From Arion vulgaris (Eukaryota; Mollusca; Gastropoda; Stylommatophora; Arionidae), in NCBI GenBank assembly GCA_020796225.1, contig CM036756.1:59488616-59552615 (forward strand): 64,000 bases of DNA, in the 5' to 3' direction. Each line of letters starts with the position of its first letter. Within the stretch, counting starts at the first letter, position 1. A model generated the notes under the pieces. It was given only the letters and a program-made list of their open reading frames with translations, did no database searches and was not told where the DNA came from. Position numbers and translations under genes: made by a program. Shown here piece after piece: positions 23,801 to 35,800 of this stretch.

Positions 23801-26800
23801 ATGCTCTTTGCTTTCTGTTCTCTTGTCCCCATGCTCTTTGTTTTCTGTTCTCTTGTCCCCATGCTCTTTGCTTTCTATTCTCTTGTCCCCATGCTCTTTG
23901 TTTTCTGTTCTCTTGTCCCCATGCTCTTTGTTTTCTGTTCTCTTGTCCCCATGCTCTTTGTTTTCTGTTCTCTAGTCCCCATGCTCTTTGCTTTCTGTTC
24001 TCTAGTCCCCGTGCTCTTTGCTTTCTGTTCTCTTGTCCCCATGCTCTTTGTTTTCTGTTCTCTAGTCCCCATGCTCTTTGCTTTCTGTTCTCTTGTCCCC
24101 ATGCTCTTTGCTTTCTGTTCTCTTGTCCCCATGCTCTTTGTTTTCTGTTCTCTTGTCCCCATGCTCTTTGTTTTCTGTTCTCTAGTCCCCATGCTCTTTG
24201 CTTTCTGTTCTCTTGTCCCCATGCTCTTTGCTTTCTGTTCTCTTGTCCCCATGCTCTTTGTTTTCTGTTCTCTTGTCCCCATGCTCTTTGTTTTCTGTTC
24301 TCTTGTCCCCATGCTCTTTGTTTTATGTCTCTTGTCCCCATGCTCTTTGTTTTATGTTCTCAAGTCCCCATGCTCTTTGTTTTATGTTCTCTTGTCCCCA
24401 TGCTCTTTGCTTTCTGTTCTCTTGTCCCCAATGCTCTTTGTTTTCTGTTCTCAAGTCCCCATGCTCTTTGTTTTATGTCTCTTGTCCCCATGCTCTTTGT
24501 TTTCTGTTCTCTAGTCCCCATGCTCTTTGCTTTCTGTTCTCTAGTCCCCATGCTCCTTGTTTTCTGTTCTCTTGTCCCCATGCTCTTTGTTTTCTGTTCT
24601 CTAGTCCCCATGCTCTTTGCTTTCTGTTCTCTAGTCCCCATGCTCTTTGTTTTCTGTTCTCTTGTCCCCATGCTCTTTGCTTTCTGTTCTCTTGTCCCCA
24701 TGCTCTTTGTTTTCTGTTCTCTTGTCCCCATGCTCTTTGCTTTCTGTTCTCAAGTCCCCATACTCTTTGTTTTCTGTTCTCTAGTCCCTGTGCTTTTTGT
24801 TTTCTGTTCTCTTGTCCCCATGCTCTTTGCTTTCTGTTCTCAAGTCCCCATACTCTTTGTTTTCTGTTCTCTTGTCCCCATGCTCTTGCTTTCTGTTCTC
24901 TTGTCCCCATGCTCTTTGTTTTCTGTTCTCTTGTCCCCATGCTCTTTGCTTTCTGTTCTCAAGTCCCCATACTCTTTGCTTTCTGTTCTCAAGTCCCCAT
25001 GCTCTTTGCTTTCTGTTCTCTTGTCCCCATGCTCTTTGCTTTCTGTTCTCTAGTCCCCATGCTCTTTGTTTTCTGTTCTCTTGTCCCCATGCTCTTTGTT
25101 TTCTGTTCTCTTGTCCCCATGCTCTTTGTTTTCTGTTCTCTTGTCCCCATACTCTTTGCTTTCTGTTCTCTTGTCCCCATGCTCTTTGTTTTATGTTCTC
25201 TTGTCCCCATGCTCTTTGTTTTCTGTTCTCTTGTCCCCATGCTCTTTGTTTTCTGTTCTCTTGTCCCATACTCTTTGCTTTCTGTTCTCTTGTCCCCATG
25301 CTCTTTGTTTTCTGTTCTCTTGTCCCCATGCTCTTTGCTTTCTGTTCTCTAGTCCCTGTGCTCTTTGTTTTCTGTTCTCTTGTCCCCATGCTCTTTGTTT
25401 TATGTTCTCTTGTCCCATGCTCTTGTTTTCTGTTCTCTTGTCCCCATGCTCTTTGTTTTCTGTTCTCTAGTCCCCATGCTCTTTGTTTTCTGTTCTCTAG
25501 TCCCCATGCTCTTTGTTTTATGTTCTCCAGTCCCCATGCTCTTTGTTTTCTGTTCTCTTGTCCCCATGCTCTTTGCTTTCTGTTCTCTTGTCCCCATGCT
25601 CTTTGCTTTCTGTTCTCTTGTCCCCATGCTCTTTGTTTTCTGTTCTCTTGTCCCCATACTCTTTTCTTTCTGTTCTCTTGTCCCATGCTCTTTGTTTTCT
25701 GTTCTCTTGTCCCCATGCTCTTTGTTTTCTGTTCTCAAGTCCCCATACTCTTTGCTTTCTGTTCTCTTGTCCCCATGCTCTTTGTTTTCTGTTCTCTTGT
25801 CCCCATGCTCTTTGTTTTTTGTTCTCTTGTCCCCATGCTCTTTGTTTTCTGTTCTCTTGTCCCCATACTCTTTGTTTTCTGTTCTCTTGTCCCCATGCTC
25901 TTTGCTTTCTGTTCTCTTGTCCCCATGCTCTTTGTTTTCTGTTCTCTTGTCCCCATGCTCTTTGTTTTCTGTTCTCTAGTCCCCATGCTCTTTGCTTTCT
26001 GTTCTCTAGTCCCCGTGCTCTTTGCTTTCTGTTCTCTTGTCCCCATGCTCTTTGTTTTCTGTTCTCTAGTCCCCATGCTCTTTGTTTTCTGTTCTCTTGT
26101 CCCCATGCTCTTTGTTTTCTGTTCTCTTGTCCCCATGCTCTTTGTTTTCTGTTCTCTTGTCCCCATGCTCTTTGTTTTCTGTTCTCTTGCCTCCATGCTC
26201 TTTGCTTTCTGTTCTCTTGTCCCCATCCTCTTTGTTTTCTGTTCTCTAGTCCCCATGCTCTTTGTTTTCTGTTCTCTAGTCCCCATGCTCTTTGTTTTCT
26301 GTTCTCTTGTCCCCATGCCCTTTGTTTTCTGTTCTCTTGTCCCCATGCTCTTTGTTTTCTGTTCTCTTGTCCCCATGCTCTTTGTTTTCTGTTCTCTTGC
26401 CTCCATGCTCTTTGCTTTCTGTTCTCTTGTCCCCATGCTCTTTGCTTTCTGTTCTCTTGTCCCCATGCTCTTTGTTTTCTGTTCTCTTGTCCCCATGCTC
26501 TTTGTTTTCTGTTCTCTAGTCCCCATGCTCTTTGTTTTCTGTTCTCTTGTCCCCATGCTCTTTGTTTTCTGTTCTCTTGTCCCCATGCTCTTTGTTTTAT
26601 GTCTCTTGTCCCCATGCTCTTTGTTTTATGTTCTCAAGTCCCCATGCTCTTTGTTTTATGTCTCTTGTCCCCATGCTCTTTGTTTTCTGTTCTCTAGTCC
26701 CCATGCTCTTTGTTTTCTGTTCTCTTGTCCCCATGCTCTTTGTTTTCTGTTCTCTTGTCCCCATGCTCTTTGTTTTATGTCTCTTGTCCCATGCTCTTTT

Positions 26801-29800
26801 TTTATGTTCTCTTGTCCCCATGCTCTTTGCTTTCTGTTCTCTTGTCCCCAATGCTCTTTGTTTTCTGTTCTCAAGTCCCCATGCTCTTTGTTTTATGTCT
26901 CTTGTCCCCATGCTCTTTGTTTTCTGTTCTCTAGTCCCATGCTCTTTGTTTTCTGTTCTCTTGTCCCCATGTAACATTGGATGCTCCTGATGTCAAAACA
27001 ACTAGCAATTTATTTTACATGATGTTTAGCCCTTCTATCATTATTGCTTATTTTGTTTTGTTCAATTTATTTATTTTTGTGTTACATTCCAGTGTCTGCC
27101 AAAATGTATGCAGTCAGTTTTCTACCAAATGTTTGGAAGACGTATGTTTAGTCAGACATTTGCTGCAGTCTCAACTTTCATTGTATTTGTTTCCACAATA
27201 TTTCCAATGGTAAGTCAAGAAGAAGTTGATCACTTGTTTTTATCTTCTCTTTCTTTCTTATCCATTCTTATTCTTCTTCTTCGAACGCTCCACAACGACC
27301 ACCTGTTAACCACTCTGTGTATTTTGTACGTGATCTGAGCCTAAGAGCGATTGTATGTTGTGCCAGTTATGTGCCTACAAGTAGGTCAGTACATCCGATT
27401 TCTGCTATGCTTTTTATTTACTAGGGTAGCTTCTCTAAGTCCTACATCAGTCGCCTTTTACAACATATTTTGTAGGTCACAGTGGTGCTATTCTTTGCTT
27501 CCCTTGTGGGCCCCGACACCACACTGGCGAGATTCAATATCAATTTCAGAATCTGTGTTCAACAGACAGTCATCAAGAAACCAAAAGACATCCTCTGTAT
27601 CCATCTATAACTCCTTGACAATTGATACTGTTAATGCAAGTACATTTGCTCTCTCATTGTGGCAAACACCCGTTAGATCATTGAAGAAAAATAAGAAGAA
27701 GAATAGTAAAAAGTGAACCTTTGAATTTATAATAGAGCTGCCTTGGTTAGTAATAAACCCTGGAATCCGCACAAGAACAGTTTGAATAGCATCGCATAGA
27801 TCTTATGAATAGACAAGAGACTTCCATTTAGTAGTTTATTTTATATAGGACGGATTAGCTTAGTTCTTTGCTTATCAAATCGGTCATGACATCGTTGTGG
27901 GTTCATTCCCACACTTAACGCTCCACGCATATGAAAAGAAATTGACCCTCCTACCTCCTGCACAATTGGGACTAGAGATATGAAATGGCAAGCACTTCGT
28001 ACCTTAACTCCTTGTGGACCAAACACCACACTACGTTGCTATGGATTGGACACTTTTTTACCAGGAGCCACACTTAAGGTCGTTTTTATTCTAAAAACAA
28101 ATGGCTTTTAAAAACATGGCTTCTGCCCTGGTCCACTAAAAGTTAAAGTCTGAAACGGCTACATGACATTTCTTGTTGTTTTATATTTTATGTTATACCT
28201 TCATATTAGTTCAGTAGTATCTTTGTTTAAACATGTATTATTTATATGTTTCAATAGCTCTACTTAGCAACACCAGATCTGAAGTCTTGTCTGACTGATT
28301 TGTATGGAAACTTTACTCTAATAACAGTTCAAGCAGCAAACATCAGTCGAAGTTTACACAGAACAGTCTGTAATCCTAATGAATCTACCAATTTTTTTCC
28401 TGAGGTATGGTTAATTCTTCAAATTGTATACTTGTCTGTACTGCATTTCTTTCTCATTTTCTCTCTCTTCTTCTTTCTTCACCTTTCAACTCCCAACGGA
28501 GCGCAGGTTTTCAACAAACTTCTTCCAGCTCTCCTGTCGTCCCTTCCAATTCTTTTCATATTTTACCTATCCCTTTAATGTCAGTCTCCAGCTCTCTTCT
28601 TCAGTATGTCAAGGCCTTCCCTACTCCTCTTTCCTGCAGGTTCCAAAACAGTGTATGTCTTGCAATGCTTCAGTCGGTCTTCCAATGTGGGTCTTATCCA
28701 TCCAGCTCTCTTCCTTAGCTCTTTCTCCACTGGTATCTGCTTAGTTCTTTCTCTTGAGTTCCTTGTTTGTAATCTTATCATATCTCAGATCCTCTATTCT
28801 ATGTAAACATCAATTTATGAACTTCCTCATTTTAATCTTTAATAATTTTCTTTGCTGCATTTTGTTTTTAAAAATAACTATTTTGTATTATAAATCCAGG
28901 CAATCAAGGTGGCAACTAAGAAATTGTTTATCACCATGTTTGATCCACAATTTGTTGTATTTTTGACATATATAAAATCAACACTCCAACAACCACTTTA
29001 GTACAGTAAATTGTGCATTTAACAATTATTACTTGACCAGAATCCAATATATTTTTCAAACATTTCATTGCTTTACATTTACTTACCACACCCATTTTGT
29101 TTTGAGTTTCTTATATCTATCTTGAGTTTGCATAATTGTTTCATTTTAATGATTGGTTTTTAATGTCACAAAGTACTTTTGTCTGGTTCTTGCATTTCAA
29201 TCACATTTTCATGTTTATTTTCAGCATTTCTCTACGTGTGTTATAGCCATGTTAAGCCATCAGTTATCTGGAATCTTCAAATTAATCGTTATCCCGTCAC
29301 TTGTCATAGCGTGACATTTGTTACTGATTGAACTGAATTTGTGAACCATTTATCACGAGTTCGCTTATGATAGAATACGGTAAGTTGGATGCATGTACCT
29401 TACTCCCCACCTTTCCTGGGTAGACATTGCTTCGAACTTGGATACTAAATTTGTTCTTTATATACTATATTTGTCTATGTGTTTCCGGGACCCCCACAGG
29501 GGGAGATAAGAATACTAACACTGCGACCTACAAGACGTTGTAAGAGGCAACTGTGGTATTGGCCGAGGAAGCACCTAGTAACATAAAAGTGTAGCAGAAA
29601 TTTTAATGTGCTGGCCTACTTGTAGATGAATAACTGGCACAACAAGCAATTACTCTTAGGTTCAGATCACATACAGATCACAAAGGGTAGTCTAACAAGT
29701 GGTAGATATGGAACGTTCAAAGAAGAAGTTCTTTGTATACTGTTGGCAAGTCACCAAGTTAAATACAAATAATATTCATACCTTTGTCAATGGATGTCTT

Positions 29801-32800
29801 TGGCATATTCTCAGATTGAGATGGTATGACAGAGGTGTAAACACAAACCTGCGGATAAGAACAGGACAGGAACTCATAATGACCCAGGTTAAGAGAACAA
29901 ATTGGTGATGGATCTGGCATATTCTGCAGTAAACACATTGTCACTAGACAAGCACTTGAGGGGAACCCACAAGTCAAAAGGAAAAGGAGACCTCCTAAAC
30001 AGACCTGGAGGTGAAGTCTTCTTGAGTAATGAATGACGCTAGACTATCCTGGAGTAAGTAATAAATAAAACAACCAGAAACCGTGAGAAGTGGAGACAAC
30101 TGTTGAGGCCCTATGCTTCACGAGGAGCAGAGAGGAGTAAGTAATATGGTTGACGTTAAATGTCAGCAGATGCAGACAATATTAGAGAGTCACTGATGTA
30201 CCATACAAGGTAGAGCCATATACAGATTAACACAGTGATAGTAGGCTATGTTTGATCACTGTGTAGTGTGTTTAATTTTAAATGTACAGTCAATTCTCTA
30301 TTAGTCTACCCAACTAAAAATGTGTACTCAGAATTTCTGAGTTGGGAAACACTACATCTGTGGGTGGGGGTCTGTGTGACATTGAGGTCAGGTACTCACC
30401 TCTCGTTCCAAAGGTGCCCAGTAGAGCCATCTGGATATTTTTCCAGAGATCTCTGATCTCACTGTAGGTGAGATTGAGTTGATAGTTCTATCGGAGACGG
30501 ACGATAAAACATAGGTCCTGTGTTGAAGTTGAACATGTAAATGAACCTTTGGCAGTTCAAAATTGAGAAGAGCCTGCTGGAAAGCCGCTGCACTGGCAAA
30601 ATTCATTCGAAATATTTAATAAATAGAATTCCTTTACAATTTTCACCATCTTCTAAATTACATTGGGCACCCTTGCCGATGCTGCGTAGTTTGTGCAGTG
30701 CTGCTGAGATCTTCCTGTTTAAGAAAGAACTGAGCACACATTGTTACTCACAATTGTAATTGTAATGGTCCTATCAATCAATCAATCCGAATTGTCACCA
30801 GAGATCTTCCAAAGGTAATTTCAGCTCTCTAAATGTGAGTGAGCACCTTTAAGAATGCCTTGAGTGTAGAGATATCTATAAATTCTGTCCAGATGTTCAG
30901 TCAGATTCCAGAAAGCATATTCTTTCAAAAGTCATAAAATATCAGAAAAATTACCAAGAAAATATTGTGCATCCGTTAATTATGTTGTGAAAGAACATCT
31001 CTACGATGGACAACAGTTGGGAAAAGAAAGCCAGCACATTCAAAGAAAACAGAAAAACTGGAGAGTTGAAAATTGTGACCTGACATGGGAAACAATAAGT
31101 AGAAAGGTGGCAGAATGATAATAATGGAAATCTCTTGTATAAGTCTTATGTGTGAAACTGGACATGAAGATTGAGTTATTTATGTTGTATCGTTGCTGTT
31201 CAGTTGGAATGTATTATATTTATGTTGCAGTTGCTAATTGTGAAGATATAAAACAAAAATATTTGATTTCCAAGCAGGATAAAATGACATTCTCAGGGCT
31301 ATATTGTAGCACCTTGTTCTTGTCAATCAGAGACATAATTAATTACTACACATGTATTGCAGTATCTATGTTAATGTGTGAAATAGTTTATTTTAGTTTA
31401 GTCGTTGGATCATCATTACAGCACATCAAACCAATTAGTCCATAAGTGCTCCGATCTACCCCTCAGTATGTCTCTCAGTGGTGGCGACTTAGGACCCTGG
31501 TTCTTTGTTTGTTTACTATTCTTCTTTGGCTACCAGCATAGTGTTCTTGCATAGCTAAACCACACGAAGCTTGCAATTCTGCAGTCTGGTTAGTGTTGTA
31601 GATTCATCACTATTACTTGAATCATGTACACTTTTCCTTAGGAAATTTATAATATCAGTCTGGTCCATTGCCCGCCCACTTTGTAAAACCGTAACCACAC
31701 GTAACAAACACTGAGAAAAATTTCAGCACTGATTCATGAAACTCCGTAGCACCAGCAAAGATCCTTAATCAATGTGTGATGTGTTACAGTCAAACGTGTA
31801 TTTTGTTACAGACTAATGGGTCCCATGTTACAGACTAATTTGTGCTTTGTTATAGTTTAAGTTATTATTTGTTACAGTCTAATGTAATCTTTGTTACAGC
31901 TTAATATATGATTAATTTTCTTGCTTACCCATCTCTCTAGACTGGAACCTACAGAGTCTGTCTCTTGGATACCTTTACAGTGGGAAGCCATTATCATCAT
32001 TATCATGGTAGCTCTTATCCTGTTCTTGCATGCTCAACAAGTAGAATCTACAGGAAGACTAGACTTTATCTGGAAAATTCAAGTATGTTTTTTTCTACTT
32101 CCTCATAATTTACAAATTGGCATGCATATGTTAGGCAAGAATAATCGTCTCAGTTCCATGGAGGAGATTCAGCGAGTTGCAAAGGATAGAGCAGTATGGA
32201 GAAATTGCTTGCAGGCCCTATGTAACATATAATGGTACAAAAAGAATTATTATTATGTGTATGTTAGTGTGATAGAATAACAGGAATAGAAATGACAAGT
32301 AAAAATTGTGGTTTTGTATATGTTAGTTCTTCAAACAGATATTCAACCCAAGTTGTCCTTAGCAGTTAGCACAATAGTAAAGTCTGACAAGCCTGCATAT
32401 CTGATGTCTAAGAGTGTGCACAGCTGTTGTCTCTACAGAAGAAAATTTGTGTGCTGAAGAAGAAGAACGTAACGGATTTGCTTCTTGAATATTTGCAGTC
32501 AGTGAAATATACCTTGCAATAATTTGTCTAAAATGTTGAAGAACTCACAATTGAGAACCATTAAGTGCTGTACATACATATATATATATTCACATATATA
32601 TATTCATCACTATTATAAGATACAAAGAACATGGACAATGAAATAGTAGATGAAAGGCATGATTGAAGCCTCTGAGAAGTAGATAGATATCAGATGTGTC
32701 TTTATTTCATGTAGTATGAATAAAGAAATAATGAAAACTTTGACAATTTTGAAGTTAAATAACAATTATTTAGAGAGAGAAAATAAAATATGTTGGACAA

Positions 32801-35800
32801 ATGCAAAGACAAGAGTGATAGGTTGAAGTAAGCCATATAGTAGATTATACAAGTAAGAAGGAAATGTCAAGAGATTGAGAAATAAATCGACTTCTTTTCT
32901 AATCTTGTTTGATCTCACAGCTCAGTATAGAAGAAATTTCTAGAACAAGTTTTCTGTATGTTCTACGTACATGCTGTCTTTTTTATTACCTCTGTTATTT
33001 ATGTGGTCTACCTCTTGTGTAAACCACTTTTTTTGCTTTGTACCCACTGTATCTGAGTAGCATTGGCCTTTGAGGTTGACTATCTGTTGGTAAATCTGCT
33101 TATGTGTTTGAACCATTTAATTTGTTGTTTTTTGTGTAGTTCAGTACTGCTATTACAAGAGATAGAAAATAATATAGTCAGTTACAACCGATCTTCTATG
33201 TGGAGATACATCTGATCTTCTATGTGATTGGGGGTCTCAATTGTGAAATGGTTATGTTGGTTGACTGTCGTACTGAAGGTTATGGGTTCCAATCCAGACT
33301 GAGACACATGTGTAATGTTTTCATGAAATCCCTAGGATTGTTACCAGAGCTACAGGATTTGTGCTTTGTGCAATGCTCTCAACAGATGGCATGCCATTTC
33401 TGCCACAGGGACGAGCCATATAAGGAAACCTGGTGCACTGAAGTCAACCCTTCACCTTTGGACCCTTCTACATGAAGATACAACCGATCTTCTACATGTA
33501 GAGACAACCGATCTTCTACGTGAAGATACAGCAGATCTTTTATGTGGAGATACAATTTTCTATGTAAAAATACAACTGATCTTCTTTGTAGAGAGATACA
33601 ACCGATTTTCTATTGGGAGATGCAACCGATATTCTATGTGGAGATACAAGTGATCTATGTGAAAATACAACTGATATTCTTTGTAGACTTGCAACCAATT
33701 TTCTATGTGAAGATACAACTAATTTTCTATGTGGATATATTATATAACCTTATCGGAAAGACCTCATCAAATACATGTTGATTTTGATAGTATGTGTTTA
33801 TGTAATGCCATGTTTGTATTGAATAGGTCTGGTGAGAGTACGCACCTTGTCGTACTCTAACTGTATCGCCTGATAGATTCCAATCTTACTCTCTAGTCTA
33901 ATGGCTGCGGTTTGTTGCCAGTACAAATTCTTGATCAGTCTAAGATCTTTACCATCAATATTTATACTTTCTAACATGCTGATTATTTCTCCATGTTTTA
34001 CTTTATCGAAAGCTTTTGCGTAGTCTATGAAACATAGGTATAAGTCCAACTTCATTTCTATTGATCTTTCCATTATTGTTCTTATTGTATATATTGCGTT
34101 GTTTGTTCCTCTTCGTTCAACAAAGCCACATTGTTCTTCCTTAACTTCTGGTCTTATTTTGTTTTGTACCCTTCTCATAATAATGCTGAAAAGTAGTTTT
34201 GTTACGTGACTCATGAGGCTGATTGTGCGGTGTTCTTCGCATTCTATCGTTCCTGCTTTCTTTGGTAGTGCTAAAAATGGCCAGACCTATTCAACTTATA
34301 TAGCGAAAACATCATGAGATCTATAGAAGAAAAGACAGGAATAGCAGTCGGTGGACAAAATATAAACAACCTAAGATACGCTGATGACACAATTCTCATG
34401 GCTACAAATGAACACGATCTGCAAGACTTGATAGACATACTAGTGAGAGAAAGTGAAAAGAAAGGATTAAGCATGAATATAAAGAAAACAGAGGTTATGG
34501 TTGTCTCCAAGAAACAAGAAACACCAACATGCAATATCAAAATAAATAACACAACACTGAAACAAGTCCATCGATTCAAGTATCTAGGAACATTCTTAAC
34601 ACCAGATGGAAGATGTACAACAGAGATTAGGAGTAGAATAGCTCAAAGCGAAAGCAGCTTTTATGAAAATGAAGAACACACTATGCGTGAACTCACTACC
34701 AATGACACTGCGAAAAAGAGTACTCCAATGCTATATTGAACCAATTCTTATGTATGGCAGCAATCATGGACACTGAACAAACAATCAATACGATCATTGG
34801 AAGCCACAGAGATGTGGTTTTACAGAAGAATGTTGAGAATTCCATGGACAGCAAAGAAAACAAACGTGGAGGTTTTAAATCAGGTCTGCACACAAAGAAA
34901 CCTTATCAAAAGAATAAGAATCCGACAATCAAGGTTCTTCGGGCATATAATGCGAAAAGAAGGTTTAGAACATTGGTGACTACAGGTAAAATTCAGGGAA
35001 GGAGAGATCGTGGGAGACAGAGGGAGAAGATGTTGGATGGCCTGACATCATGGTTCGACAAAATATCGACGTCAGAACTGATTACATGCACCAAGCAAAG
35101 AGAGTTGTGGAGAGACATGATCGCCTATGCCGGCAGGCATGGCACTTGATTGATTGATGTTTGTATTATCATTCCAGACTAGTTGGTGATTTATTATAAA
35201 TATGTTTATGGATAAACTAATATCTTTATTTACTATCAATATCACAGTTTGACAGCCTCTGAAGATCAGCATAGAATGGTACAGTGATTTGCAACTTTAG
35301 TCCTGCTAGCACTTCTAATAACAGACAATCAATTCTATATATGACATGACACCACAAAACTGATTTTAATTATTCCGACCACGGAATTGCACATTTTTTA
35401 ATTTGATGGTTTCTTTTAACTCTATTTTGATTTGATATAGTCTGAATGGATGTGAGGCTAGCTCGATAAATAATAATAATAATTCCTCTCGTCCGTTATA
35501 CGTTACATAGGGCCTGCAAGTAATTTATCCATACCGCTCTATCCTGGGCAACTCGCTCAATCTCCTCCATGGAACTGAACTCGATAAATAGTAACTTAAA
35601 AATTAATTTTTTACATTTATAGCATTTTCATGAGCAAGGAATCACTAAGTGTGCTTTAACTATTTATGGATGTCATAACCACACACACACAAAAATAAAC
35701 CGAGGCACTTAGATTGACTTTCTAAGTAATTTAATTGCAGTGTATAAAAGTTTTATTTTTAAACACATTTGCCAAGAATTAAGATGTAGAGGTGGAACAT

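Noticed and set aside
22306..25053. 915-codon plus-strand open frame
   Set aside because: It is wholly the 30-bp array read in one frame; sister frames and the other strand are equally open, and there is no unique sequence or domain.
26977..27092. Hydrophobic open frame before exon 6 as TM8
   Set aside because: It is mainly the pyrimidine tract of the acceptor and partly in the wrong frame; kept only as a low-probability alternative.
28894..28966. Possible exon after AAATCCAG
   Set aside because: The acceptor-like site is followed by [14 protein letters not shown], which has no match to the cyclase; exon 8 at 29225 gives the expected continuation.
31152..31445. 97-codon hydrophobic open frame as a missing cyclase TM exon
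   Set aside because: Hydrophobic, but no residue pattern of TM10-TM12 is recognisable and part overlaps an antisense LINE remnant.
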